From Pleodorina starrii (lineage: Eukaryota > Chlorophyta > Chlorophyceae > Chlamydomonadales > Volvocaceae), in assembly GCA_030267565.1 (NCBI GenBank), contig BRXU01000022.1, positions 1,570,001 to 1,634,000 on the forward strand: DNA of 64,000 bases, read 5' to 3'. Made by a program: the position numbers and the translations under genes. Shown in pieces: positions 1-10,521 of the stretch; the first letter of the stretch is position 1, and each line of letters begins with the position of its first letter. The notes under the pieces were generated by a model, which saw only the letters and a list, made by a program, of their open reading frames with translations, did no database searches and had not been told where the DNA came from.

Positions 1-105
1 CACACGTTGACACACCTATCTACCTATCTACCGGTGTCATTATACGCGGTGTGCGTATGTATGTGCCGCCGTGCTCGTGCGCATACGTACCGTACAAACA
101 TGTAG

Positions 106-254
106 GATTCGCGGGCGGCGCCGTCGGTGGCGCTGCCGGCACCGCCGTCGGCAGCGTCGTGGGCAGCACTGCGTACGGCGCCCTGTGGGATGCCTACCAG
201 AACAACCCCCAGGCCAAGGAGACGCTGCAGTACATGAATGACCACTGCCACTAG
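106..254 (+). CDS. Terminal exon of an unknown glycine-zipper protein
   Basis: Only the last exon lies in the window. It follows a candidate acceptor (TGTAG at 101-105) and reads to TAG at 252-254. The peptide has a run of small residues spaced by Gly (GGAVGGAAGTAVGSVVGS), which is the look of a glycine zipper that packs in a membrane or forms an oligomer, and then a polar tail ending NDHCH. I do not recognise the family. A retrotransposon sits directly after the stop: the G of TAG is the first base of its target duplication, so the protein end is intact but the original 3' untranslated region now starts about 6 kb away, at 6318. The exon start is inferred. Confidence 0.45.
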
Positions 255-258
255 TCCC

Positions 259-643
259 TGTAGCAAGCTACATTTACCTTAGGAATATTACAGTAGTAAA
301 TATAAACAACAATAATTCATTTGCGCAATAATGCGAAGAGCGCGCGCCGCGGGACCGCATCGCGCGCCAACTAACTCAACGAACCTGAAGCGACCCTACC
401 ACTGGTCCCAATCATAGATCAGTGTCGTACAGACATCTTAGCCGGCAGGTGGAGCCGGGTGTAGTGTTCTGGCCAGTCATTGAATAACCACATTTACTCG
501 GTGGCCAGGGTTCAAGACCCTGCTGACACCTAAGAGCTTCCGCTTTCTCACGTATGCTTCTAGGCCTTCTGCGGAGACTCGCCGACTTTGTCGTCACTCT
601 CTTCAGCCAGCCCACAATGACGGTAAGTGATTAGCTTACTACA
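259..643 (+). repeat. 5' long terminal repeat
   Basis: 385 bp, nearly identical to the 3' LTR. There are single-base differences (for example ATTGAATAACC here, ATTGAGTAACC there) and a cluster near the end: GTGATTAGCTTAC here, GTGCCTAGACGCTTAC in the 3' LTR. The point where the internal inverted copy stops (matching 394) may mark the start of R, the transcript 5' end. Confidence 0.95.
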
Positions 644-645
644 AC

Positions 646-661
646 TGGTATCGAGGGTCAG
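646..661 (+). other. Primer-binding site of the retrotransposon
   Basis: Begins TGG, two bases downstream of the 5' LTR, as expected for pairing with the CCA end of a tRNA. I cannot name the tRNA from memory. A second, inverted copy lies at about 1668-1690 inside the inverted segment. Confidence 0.7.
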
Positions 662-713
662 TGTTTCGATCCTCTCTAACATCTAACCATCAGGCTTTAA
701 GCCACCAGCCAAT

Positions 714-1094
714 ATGGCATCAAATCTCACACCCGAAGAACGGGAATTATTTAAAAAATTCAAACGTACATTGCGCCTTATTGCGGCTGAAAAGGCTCGT
801 CGGGCGACAGAGGCCGCCGATGCCGATGGCCAACAACGAACCGAAGGCCTCGAGCCGGGCGCAACAACTGAAATCACTAACACTGAAAATGCTGCTGCTG
901 CTGCCGATGACCCCCAGATGGTGGTGGACACAGTCGACGGCGCGGCGCAGCCTGGCGGCTCCACGCAGTCACCGGCCGACGCGGCCCGGGCTGCAGCTCT
1001 GGCCATCAGACAGAAAGAAGTTCAGGAGGCGATGAGGAACGACACTCACAAGAAGGTCGAGGCCGTAAGCGTCGACGTGGTCAAGCTCCACGCG
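714..1094 (+). pseudogene. gag N-terminus, truncated (forward arm)
   Basis: ATG at 714 opens a reading frame that starts MASNLTPEERELFKKF and continues as an acidic, Ala-rich segment. It is the N-terminal part of the retrotransposon's Gag. At about 1095 the sequence turns into unmatched spacer and then into an inverted copy of itself, so the capsid and CCHC zinc-knuckle regions are absent. The same N-terminus is encoded on the minus strand from 1620, with small differences (IAAEK here, IEAEK there), so the two arms come from slightly different element copies. Confidence 0.8.
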
Positions 1095-1239
1095 ACCAAG
1101 TCCAAGTCGCGGGCCGTGGGCGAGGACCTCCTCCACCGACGTCGGTGGGTTGATGCTCTCCGCCGCGGCGAGCTCCACCACCGTGGCGGCGACCTTGTCC
1201 TTGCCCAAGGCCGCCAGGGGCGACTTCAAGCACTGGACA

Positions 1240-1959
1240 CGCGTGGAGCTTGACCACGTCGACGCTTACGGCCTCGACCTTCTTGTGAGTGTCGTTCCTC
1301 ATCGCCTCCTGAACTTCTTTCTGTCTGATGGCCAGAGCTGCAGCCCGGGCCGCGTCGGCCGGTGACTGCGTGGAGCCGCCAGGCTGCGCCGCGCCGTCGA
1401 CTGTGTCCACCACCATCTGGGGGTCATCGGCAGCAGCAGCAGCAGTTTCAGTGTTAGTGATTTCAGTTGTTGCGCCCGGCTCGAGGCCTTCGGTTCGTTG
1501 TTGGCCATCGGCATCGGCGGCCTCTGTCGCCCGACGAGCCTTTTCAGCCTCTATAAGGCGCAATGTACGTTTGAATTTTTTAAATAATTCCCGTTCTTCG
1601 GGTGTGAGATTTGATGCCATATTGGCTGGTGGCTTAAAGCCTGATGGTTAGATGTTAGAGAGGATCGAAACACTGACCCTCGATACCAGTTGTAGTAAGC
1701 GTCTAGGCACTTACCGTCATTGTGGGCTGGCTGAAGAGAGTGACGACAAAGTCGGCGAGTCTCCGCAGAAGGCCTAGAAGCATACGTGAGAAAGCGGAAG
1801 CTCTTAGGTGTCAGCAGGGTCTTGAACCCTGGCCACCGAGTAAATGTGGTTACTCAATGACTGGCCAGAACACTACACCCGGGTGACTTATATCTCGGCT
1901 CCACCTGCCGGCTAAGATGTCTGTACGATACTGATCTATGATTGGGACCAGTGGTAGGG
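1240..1959 (-). repeat. Inverted copy of R-U5, primer site and gag N-terminus
   Basis: Reverse complement of 394-1094, separated from it by a 145-bp spacer (1095-1239). It covers gag from ATG at 1620, the primer-binding site and the LTR down to the position matching 394. It carries a roughly 16-bp insertion near 1885-1900. Where the LTRs differ it matches the 3' LTR, not the adjacent 5' LTR. Confidence 0.9.
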
Positions 1960-2491
1960 ACTCTTAAGCCCACATTCTGGTCTGCTGTGGAAGACGAAGA
2001 ACACCTAGACGGTGTTACAATCATGAACTACGTGACCGCTACTCTTTATGCAGCGAGCACTGTAGACACAATGTCGGCTAAAGCCGCAGCAAAGCGGATT
2101 GCCCAAGGTGCACGAAGCTACTTAATGCTTGTGCAGGCTGAACCTGTCGGTGAGGAAATGGCATCGGGAACAAATGCCTCAGACGCCAACCTTATCCCTG
2201 AAGAAAACATGTCAGCCATTCTGGATGAATACAAAGACGTATTCGCAGAATTAAAAGGGCTTCCGCCATTTCGCGAAGTAGGTCACGCCATACCGTTGGT
2301 GGACGGGGCCGTACCGCCAGCCAAGCGAACGTACCGCCTGACGCAACTTGAGCAACAGGAAGTACGCAAGCAAGTCACTGAGTTGCTACAAAAAGGCTAC
2401 ATTGAACCCTCTACGTCGCCTTACGGCGCTCCGGTGATTTTTGTTGAAAAGGCTAACGGACAAGGTCTTCGTATGGTCCTTGATTACCGCG

Positions 2492-2869
2492 GCCCATTGC
2501 TCCGCCTGCAGGTTGCTGCAGCAGCTTGCAGCAGCAGTAGCACACTGTCGCCGCTCGCTTCGCTTCGCCGCGCCGTTCGTGCGTGTTTTCCGCTGTCGGC
2601 ATGGGCCGCAGTCCCTTCGAGGCTTCATGGATGCACGTGATGCGGCCTTACACCACCACCACCACGTCAAGCCACGCTACGCCGCAGCGTTCTGATCCAG
2701 CGATGCCCAGAATGACATCCGCCTGTCAATCTAGCATCTCTGTCGGAATGACATCCGCCTTGTGGGGGGAATCAAAGAGGCAGGTGGGATTGCCGAGCCG
2801 TCGGGCCTCGGGAGCGACCACCGCAGGAAGCTGTGATCCCCCCCCGGGACCTCATCACCACACGTCAAT
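2492..2869. mobile_element. Insertion of unknown type inside the RT domain
   Basis: It splits the conserved block LDYR | ALNKQ. GCCC occurs at both junctions (2492-2495 and 2870-2873) and may be a short target duplication. No coding content, no clear inverted ends. It holds CAG-rich sequence and two copies of a GACATCCGCC motif near 2715 and 2750. Confidence 0.6.
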
Positions 2870-4474
2870 GCCCTCAACAAACAAACAATTAAACGGCGGT
2901 ACCCAATGCCCAACATTACAGACCTCTTCGACCAGCTTCAGGGTGCGAACATTTTCAGCTCCCTGGACCTACAACAGGGGTACAACCAAATCCGCATTTC
3001 CCCAGAGGATGTGGAAAAGACGGCCTTTATAGCTCCGGGAATGGGCCAATTTCAATTCAAGGTCCTTTGCTTTGGCCTCACCAACGCCCCTGCAACGTTC
3101 CAAGCGGTGATGAATCGAATTTTCGCCGAACACATTGGCAAATTTGTGCTGGTGTACTTGGACGACATTTTGGTCTTCAGTAAGACCCCAGCCGAGCATG
3201 AGCAACACCTCCGTACGGTGCTTGCTCTGCTACGAAAGCACGAATTCAAGGCAAAACTGTCTAAGTGTCAGTTCAACCGTGGAGAACTGCACTTCTTGGG
3301 CCACATAGTTAGCCGAGACGGCTTAAAAGTGGACGAGCGTAAGGTTAAAGTCGTCAAAGAATGGCCAGTGCCGACCGACTTACCTAAGCTACGCGCGTTC
3401 CTTGGCTTAGCCAACTACTTTAGGAGGTTCATCCAGGGTTATTCCTCCCTTGTGGCCCCGCTCACAGCCTTAACCAGTGCGAAAATGCCCTTCCATTGGA
3501 CGAAAGCGTGTGATGCGGCTTTCGAAGGCGTGAAGCATGCCTTGACGAACGCACCTGTACTTAAACTCCCCGAGCTTGAAAAACCTTTCATGGTCTGGTC
3601 TGACGCCTCAATTTATGGCACCGGCGCCGTACTTTTACAGGACGAGCGACCAGTAGCTTACACGAGCTCAAAGTTCAGTAAAGCAGAGTATAACTACTCA
3701 ACAACAGATCAGGAGTGCTTGGGCACAGTCCTTGCGCTTGAAGAGTGGCGTTGTTATTTGGAAGGTGCAACCGATGTTACACTTGTAACCGACCACCAAC
3801 CGCTGGTATACCTACAGGACCAGAAAAGCGCCGATATGCTCTCCCGTAGACAAGCTCGTTGGATGGAACGCCTCTCGCGTTTCAACTTTAAATGGGAGTA
3901 CCGCCCCGGACGGATAAATGTCGCTGATCCCATCAGTCGGGTTCACGACATGGTGCTAAATGTGCTAACGGCTTCGCTAATTGATAGCGACCTCGGCCGC
4001 CGAATCAAACGCGGGTATGACGGCGACCCAAACATACGAAAATCACAGGTAGCAAAGCTGCAGCTCAGGCGAAAGAACGGATTCTGGTACAGAGGGACCC
4101 AGATATACGTGCCTGAAAACGCTGACTTACGTAAGGAAATCCTGAAAGAATATCATGATGTTCCTTACGCTGGCCATCGCGGCATAGACCGCACCAAACA
4201 AGCGATCGCACAAACTTACTGGTGGCCCGGGCTAGACGCTAACGTTAAGGCATACGTTAAGTCCTGCCCCAACTGTCAGCGCAACAAACCCACAAATAGA
4301 AAGCCGGGCGGATTGCTGCAGCCCCTCCCTATTCCTGCTGAGGTTTGGGATAGTGTATCAATGGACTTGATCACTCAGCTACCAACAACTCGCAATGGGC
4401 ATGACGCGATCGTAGTGTTCGTGGACCGGCTGAGCAAAATGACGCACTTTGCTCCCACACACACGACCGTCGGA

Positions 4475-4880
4475 ACGTAATTAATTACAGAGGAGCTGGA
4501 TAACAGCTACATAGTGCGATCGCACGACTCTGTGGGTCTAATGTTCAATAGAACATCTAGACCAGGCCACTTACCAATTCACGGGCGAATTCGCCTCATT
4601 GGAAAGGGAACCCACTCTGGGAGGTAAATGTCTTCGACTACGTGTTGCAATTCCGATTCCCTGAAACGAAACGGTACCCAGGCTAGCGAAGGGGGAGGCA
4701 AAAGGGAATCGGAGTCAAGGCAAAACCTCCCCCGCTCTGGGACCGGCCTAAAGACGAGCACACGTTTCCTGCAACTATCCACGTACGTACGAAAGGAGCA
4801 AAAGAATAGCGGTGTACCCCACGCTATTGCACAAATAGCAAGCAACCAAACCAAACCCTATCCTTCTTGGATAGGGTTTG
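4475..4880. mobile_element. Insertion inside the integrase core with a terminal hairpin
   Basis: 406 bp flanked by GTCGGA at 4469-4474 and 4881-4886, so a 6-bp target duplication is likely. Removing it restores the integrase frame (TTVG then AEELARL). The right end is a perfect hairpin, CCAAACCCTATCC - 5 nt - GGATAGGGTTTGG. Short palindromes (GTGCGATCGCAC, GCGAATTCGC) lie inside. No protein and no terminal inverted repeats. Confidence 0.65.
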
Positions 4881-5911
4881 GTCGGAGCTGAAGAGTTAGC
4901 CCGCCTTTTTGTGGCTACAGTCTTCAGGCAGCACGGCCTTCCACAAAACATAGTGTCGGACCGGGACACACGCTTTACAAGCAACTTTTGGAAGGAACTA
5001 TTTCGCCTATTGGGCACCCACCTCTACATGAGCACAGCCTACCACCCGCAAACGGATGGACAAACGGAGCGGATGAACCGCGTCCTTGAAGAGACACTCA
5101 GGCACTACATCTCGCCCGCGCAAGACGACTGGGACGAGCATTTGCCGCTTATCGAGTTTGCTATCAACAACTCTAAGCAGCGTTCAACGGGTGTTTCCCC
5201 GTTTTACCTTAACGGTATCAAGCAACCGCGTGTGCCGGTTGCTACACGTTAAGAGTAAGGTGCCTGCCGCTGACAAATATCAGGAAGCGATGCAAAAGCG
5301 TATCAAACGCGCAAAGCAGTGTCTCTTGGCTGCGCAAAACGATCAAAAAGAGGTCGCCGACGTTCACAGGCGACCTGTGCGTTACGAGGTCGGGCAAAAA
5401 GTGCTGTTAAGTACGCGTAATGTCACGCTCAAAAACCCAGGTACCAAAAAGCTGATGCCTAAGTACATCGGCCCATACACGGTTGTCGAGAAAGTGAGCG
5501 AAACCGCGGTAAAACTAAAGTTACCGGCGGACTCACGCCTCCATCCGCCGGTCTTTCACGTCTCCCTACTGAAACCTTACCGGGACGACGGAAACCGACA
5601 ACCACCACCACCTTTACTTATTGAGGGTGAGCCATACTACATGGTCGAATCGATCATCGACCATCGTGACGTTTCGGTCCGAGGTGGGCGCGGAAAAACA
5701 CGGCGGGAATACCTCGTCAAATGGGAAGGCTACGACTCGGGACACAACAGCTACGAGCCCGAAGCGTCCCTACGCGAATCCCAACCACTTTCCGAAGCAG
5801 TCGACGAGTATGAGCGCAAACTCAAAATAAAGGCACTGCACCCACGAGATAAACCCGCAGGAGGCAAGCCCGCTAAAAAGCGAAAATGACGCTCCCGGGA
5901 CGGTTCGCTTC

Positions 5912-5924
5912 AGAGGGGGGGGAG
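5912..5924 (+). other. Polypurine tract
   Basis: AGAGGGGGGGGAG directly before the 3' LTR, the usual primer for plus-strand synthesis. Confidence 0.8.
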
Positions 5925-6312
5925 TGTAGCAAGCTACATTTACCTTAGGAATATTACAGTAGTAAATATAAACAACAATAATTCATTTGCGCAATAATGC
6001 GAAGAGCGCGCGCCGCGGGACCGCATCGCGCGCCAATTAACTCAACGAACCTGAAGCGACCCTACCACTGGTCCCAATCATAGATCAGTGTCGTACAGAC
6101 ATCTTAGCCGGCAGGTGGAGCCGGGTGTAGTGTTCTGGCCAGTCATTGAGTAACCACATTTACTCGGTGGCCAGGGTTCAAGACCCTGCTGACACCTAAG
6201 AGCTTCCGCTTTCTCACGTATGCTTCTAGGCCTTCTGCGGAGACTCGCCGACTTTGTCGTCACTCTCTTCAGCCAGCCCACAATGACGGTAAGTGCCTAG
6301 ACGCTTACTACA
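5925..6312 (+). repeat. 3' long terminal repeat
   Basis: 388 bp, TGTAGC … TACA, followed by target duplication GTCCC. It contains a perfect T-arm-like hairpin (CAGGG TTCAAGA CCCTG), also present in the 5' LTR at 506-522; the stretch GGTTCAAGACC fits the RNA polymerase III B-box consensus. Confidence 0.95.
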
Positions 6313-6317
6313 GTCCC

Positions 6318-7319
6318 CCGCCGACCTGCACCACCCCAAGTGAGGCTCGTTCCTGCTGGACGCCAGGCAGGCAGGCTGGCTGGGCCTCTCCGTCCGCCCA
6401 TCTATCCCTGCCAGGTAGCTGGTTGCCGGCTGCCCGTCCCCATACCGTTGTCTGTCGCGGCAGCAGCGAGCTAGCTGGGGCGGGCCGGCGGTCGGGTGGC
6501 AGGCCTGAGAATGGATGGGTTGATTTCTGCTGATAACCTGCCGGGGATGGAGTGTCTGGCTGGCTTGGAAATGTCACATCGTCCGTCAGTTTGCGGCACT
6601 ACGGTACGCATGGGGGGTAAATGAAAAAGATACCCCATCGGACCGTGCACGGGTGGGCATGGGTCGTAGTTGACAGCATGACGCAGATCTGAGTAGACTT
6701 CAGCGCAAGGGCTGGAGGAGGAGGAGTTGCCTCATTTACACTTGTTGATGAGGCGTGGCGTTGCTGCTGAGGGCTGTTGTTGGCTGCTGAGGGCTGTTGT
6801 TGGCTGTTGTTGGCTGTTGTTGGCTGTTGTTGGCTGTTGTTGGCTGTTGTTGGCTGTTGTTGGCTGTTGTTGGCTCCTGCTGGGCCCATGTGTCACAAAC
6901 GTTATCGTGTTTTCGGACGAATTGGCATAGCTTAGACTTACTCATTTCAATCGGACGGAAGCTCTGCATCTGAAGTCGGTATGCATGTTGCCGCGTTATT
7001 AGGAAGAAGCGCGGCGAACTTAGGGGAACGTTAATATGTCGACATTATTGGCTCTGTTTGTACCCTCCTCTCAGTTGTCATTCCGCATTATGTGACGAGT
7101 TGCGTTCAGTTGCAGTTGAAAGAACTACGAAATTTGCTAAGATGCTGGCGGAGCAGCCTGGATGGCGTGTACGGTATGTCCGGCGGAAGTCTCGACTTGC
7201 CGTACTTCAATACGGCGAGTTTTCGGCCGCAACGCCCCGACGGTTCTGCTCTAAGCCATGAACTACCAACATGGTTTTCAGTGTTAGTCGCGCCTCCTGA
7301 GATCTGTTGTCCTGTTGTT
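6318..7319. other. Repeat-rich stretch, no firm gene
   Basis: Begins with the displaced 3' flank of the gene ending at 254. It holds the 10-bp tandem repeat at 6769-6878. Between 7058 and 7325 short open frames exist, but none has a convincing pair of splice sites or a recognisable motif. Confidence 0.4.
6769..6878. repeat. Tandem repeat, 10-bp unit GGCTGTTGTT
   Basis: About ten copies, the first ones with GGCTGCTGAG variants. All frames through it are artefacts of the repeat. Confidence 0.9.
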
Positions 7320-7559
7320 AGTTAGTTAGTTAGTCCAAAACGGTGCTTGCCCCGCCAGCAGGGCGCTTCCACTGCCCCGCCAACCTATCTACCGGTACCT
7401 GCCCCTCAGTCCAACCGTCCAACAGCCGCAGTCGCCATCGCAGCTACGGAATCAGATTATGCATCTGAAAGCGATAACAACCAAACCGCGGAACGACGTG
7501 TGACAGCGGCCAGTCGTGCGCGCCTTCGCCCAGTCACCCCGCGCGCGCCGCCGCCGCCA
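7320..7559 (+). CDS. Possible exon of an unknown gene
   Basis: An open frame rich in Pro, Thr, Ala and acidic Ser (ESDYASESDNNQTAERRV) ends at a good donor, CCAG|GTAACA (7559/7560). The 5' border is uncertain; an acceptor CCAGCAG near 7365 is one choice. Composition looks like a disordered linker. No neighbouring exon could be joined with confidence. Confidence 0.25.
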
Positions 7560-7639
7560 GGTAACAATGCGTTTCAAGTGAAGTCAGTAGACCCAAGTTT
7601 TGAGTTGCACGCTTACAGTGCCATCGGATGCACCAAACA

Positions 7640-7795
7640 CCGACCTGCTGGCCGACATCCGCGCGCAAAGCCACCTCCCTCCCCAATGAGGGGATCCCCT
7701 CCCTGCCCACGCACAGAACAGCTGCCCCCACGCAGTCCAGTCCAGTACAGTCCAGTGCAGCGGGGGGCCGCTGAGGCTGCCGCAGCGCACGTCAA
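7640..7795. repeat. Dispersed repeat, copy 1 (second copy near 25.65 kb)
   Basis: Shares long blocks with 25625-25790: GCGCGCAAAGCC, CCTCCCTCCCC, AACAGCTGCCCC, then CAGTCCAGT repeats and GCCGCAGCGCACGT. Type unknown, no coding content. Confidence 0.7.
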
Positions 7796-9059
7796 CTTCC
7801 CTAACGGACCCAACCGTATAAATGGGGCTTGGGGCTTCGTATCGCATAGGGCTGGCTGCAGGGAACGCCAGGTGCGCACCGCATCTTTCGGCGTTGATTG
7901 GTGGGCTTGTTGCACGCACGGGAGGGCTCCGCGCGCCCTGGTGGGCTCGCTGGTGCGTGGTCATGCGCCTGGCGCTTCGTGTACTCATTTGCATTGGGTG
8001 CAGCCCATGGGTGGGCTGGGCTGGTAGGGGCGCCGAGGGTGACATGCGTGCCCAGCGCCCGCCCCGGAGGCTGTTTACGTGCGTGCGCTCGTCCGGCTGC
8101 GTTACTGACGGGTAGGAGGGACAGCCCCGTGGGGTAGGGGTCTGGTGTCCACTCCTAGCGATGCACTCTGCAGTGCGCTCTAGCTTAGTGGCGAGCGAAT
8201 CGATGGTGCCCACCTGCGTGACCGGGGGATGCGATAGGTATCGGATGTACGGTGCAGTAGAGCAGTACGGGACATGGGCAGTACAAAGAGGGTTACAGTC
8301 TGCGTTTCGTCCAGACGTTTTGCATCAGCCCAGCCCAGCACCCACCTCAGGGCGTGGTGGCCCGCTTCAGGTGTGGGCTCCGGCTGGGAGACGGACAGGC
8401 CCCGTGAATGATTGGGAGAAGGCGTCGAGGTTGGCTCCAAACAACATATCCTCTGGGAAGCGTAAGAAGTCCGTGTCGGTACAATAAGCCACACAGAGGG
8501 GACGCAAAGCGTTCCGTGCTCGCACCCATGGTCGTCACGTGGCGCGTCACAAGCTGTTCCCTAAGCCGCTTTTACATACAGCAGGGTGTATGTCTGTGCC
8601 CCCGCCGTCCCGGTGTCGCAGGATCAGGCGCGCTACATCCTCCTCAAGGCCATAGCTACGCTTCGCGATGCCAGCAATAGGTTTTGGAGTCGAAGCTGGC
8701 GACGAATGCCCCGCGGCGTGTACGTCAATTGTGCGCGCCATTCTGCTGTACGGCTGGCTCCCAGGCTATCAGCAGGCACCCAGGCTCCCAGCAGGCACTC
8801 AGGCTCATAGGCTCAAACCAAATTACCAGCCTTTGAGGGAGCCGGGATTGCCATGCGTGGGGCCCGTTTGTGATAGCAGAGGCTCGATCGGCCCTCGGAA
8901 GAGTTTTCTCTGCTGGGAGGCGTCGTGATAGCGAGCAACAATCTAGCGGAGGGTCTCTCAGAAGCTTGCTTGCGGGATGATGCGGTGCAGCTCCAATTCA
9001 TCCTTATGCGGCAGATCGTGGAGCCGGCGAGGCGTGGCGAGGCCAGCCCAACGGCTGCT
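7796..9059. other. No gene recognised
   Basis: Low-information sequence with many short overlapping frames on both strands. Short CAGGCACCCAGGCTCC-like repeats at 8757-8810. Nothing I can support as a gene. Confidence 0.4.
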
Positions 9060-9151
9060 GTTTGCCGAAATGACGCAGCTCCCGTTGCAGTATTATTACA
9101 TGGCCGAACAGGTTGTTGGTTTTTGGAATTGTGTCAAACGATTGCAGGTAT
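9060..9151 (+). other. Exon-like fragment, possible retroelement remnant
   Basis: The frame FAEMTQLPLQYYYMAEQVV then GFWNCVKRLQ ends exactly at CAG|GTATGC. The spacing of PL, aromatic residues and FWN is of the kind seen at the C-terminal side of some non-LTR retrotransposon polymerases. That is an impression from pattern only. No flanking exon was found. Confidence 0.2.
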
Positions 9152-9269
9152 GCAGGCTCCCTCGCTCTGGCGGTTTTATGGCAGGAATTGCAATTGTGTG
9201 CCCTGCTTACAGCAGCATCTATCCGCGCGCATGAAAGGGTTACCCCAGTTTGGGTATGGAGGACGCGAT

Positions 9270-9345
9270 GAAATGGGTTCATTCCCCCTCGTTTGGCGGG
9301 GATGCTTGAGCGCATTATTTGGGCCCAACGCAACTGAACTGTCCT
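9270..9345. repeat. Dispersed repeat, copy 1 (second copy near 18.54 kb)
   Basis: GCGATGAAATGGG, CTCGTTTGGCG, AATGCTTGAGCGCAT (or GATGCTTGAGCGCAT) and GGGCCCA-CGCAACT are shared in the same order with 18540-18615. Confidence 0.65.
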
Positions 9346-9347
9346 CT

Positions 9348-9392
9348 TGCCGTTCCACAACCCAACTAGCCAGCAGGGGTTGTGGAACGGCA
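9348..9392. other. Perfect 16-bp inverted repeat (hairpin)
   Basis: TGCCGTTCCACAACCC at 9348-9363 and its exact complement at 9377-9392, with a 13-nt loop. It directly follows the dispersed repeat at 9270-9345, so it could be an end of that repeat. Confidence 0.8.
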
Positions 9393-10142
9393 TGCCATTG
9401 AGCCCGAACGTTTGTCCGTTAGTGGTTACATTAACGAAACTCCAGACATGAACAAACAGCAAGCAAGCGCACCGTCGTCGTCTGGCCGGGCGAAGCGCGA
9501 AGATACCCAAATATCACCAATATCAAAGATCGCGCTGACAGGAAATTGGTGGAGCCGGAGAAAAACACCCTAGGGAAATTTCGCCCCATTTGTGAATTCA
9601 TCAAAAATGGAAGTCCTGCTTGCGCAGGAGTTTGCTTGCCATCGCCCATCTGGCTCATCAACGGCTAACGTCCAACATTGTACGGGCCCCTGCTGCTGCG
9701 TGGCCATCCAGACATCAGCACCCTACCCAGCCTTTCCTGCAACGCGCGTACGTACCCCACGAGCCAGCTGACGCTAGGCTTTTCATACCTCGCAGTTTCA
9801 GGGCAAAGGTTTTAGTTTATGGTATAGCTTCAAGGATGGAATGCCCCTTGGCCATCAAGCGATGCTAGCGGCTGCTTTCGTTTTGCAGCAGGTACGAACT
9901 CGGCGACGGACTCCATGCCCGTGTCAGCATCAGTGGCGAACCTGAATGCGCATGTCAGAACCAAACAACCGAGTGACTGAGCAAGCACCGATGGCGCGTG
10001 TGAAAGTGTTAGCCGACATTTTACGATGACAAGGGCGACCCGGTGCTATGGAGGTGCACAAATACAGCAGGCAGCTTCCGCCCCCGCTGTCATGTGAAGT
10101 TGAATGGCACTGGAATGATGACTCGCTCCGCTAGCTAATACC
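9393..10142. other. No gene recognised
   Basis: Downstream flank of the minus-strand secreted-protein gene. I see no splice-consistent exon and no Ser-Pro-rich frame on the minus strand that could extend that gene. Confidence 0.4.
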
Positions 10143-10490
<348 letters not shown>

Positions 10491-10521
10491 TCAGAAATAA
10501 AATATTTCTCACGTCCTCAAC

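Larger units (their letters stand above)
1960..5889 (+). pseudogene. pol: reverse transcriptase, RNase H, integrase, chromodomain (broken)
   Basis: From 1960 the frame holds the region before RT and then the RT fingers (…EKANGQGLRMVLDYR, to about 2490). An insertion of about 378 bp interrupts it, and RT resumes at 2870 with ALNKQTIKRRYPMPN. The RT catalytic motif is YLDDILVF. RNase H follows (SDASIYGTGAVL), then an integrase zinc finger (H near 4160, CPNCQ near 4267) and catalytic core. A 406-bp insertion at 4475-4880 splits the core; it resumes at [13 protein letters not shown] and holds [11 protein letters not shown] and the [10 protein letters not shown] glutamate. A frameshift near 5245 leads to the C-terminal part with a chromodomain (YLVKWEGYD near 5710) and a stop at 5887-5889. 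No protease or Gag zinc knuckle is seen. Confidence 0.92.
259..6312 (+). mobile_element. Ty3/gypsy chromovirus LTR retrotransposon, defective
   Basis: LTRs at 259-643 and 5925-6312 start TGTAGC and end TACA. The 5-bp target duplication GTCCC is at 254-258 and 6313-6317. A primer-binding site begins TGGTATCGAGGG at 646, two bases after the 5' LTR, and a purine tract (5912-5924) abuts the 3' LTR. The order RT, RNase H, integrase, chromodomain places it among chromoviruses. It cannot move by itself: gag C-terminus, zinc knuckle and protease are missing, an inverted copy of R-U5-gag occupies 1240-1959, pol is split by insertions at about 2492-2869 and 4475-4880, and there is a frameshift near 5245. 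LTR ends and target duplication are read directly; the chromovirus class follows from domain order and the chromodomain. Confidence 0.95.

Noticed and set aside
458..530. A 73-nt cloverleaf tRNA gene in the LTR
   Set aside because: Only the T-arm pairs well. Acceptor pairing is out of register and the D and anticodon stems fail.
6599..6969. Asn/Gln/Thr-rich and Leu/Val/Cys-rich frames
   Set aside because: Translations of the 10-bp tandem repeat.
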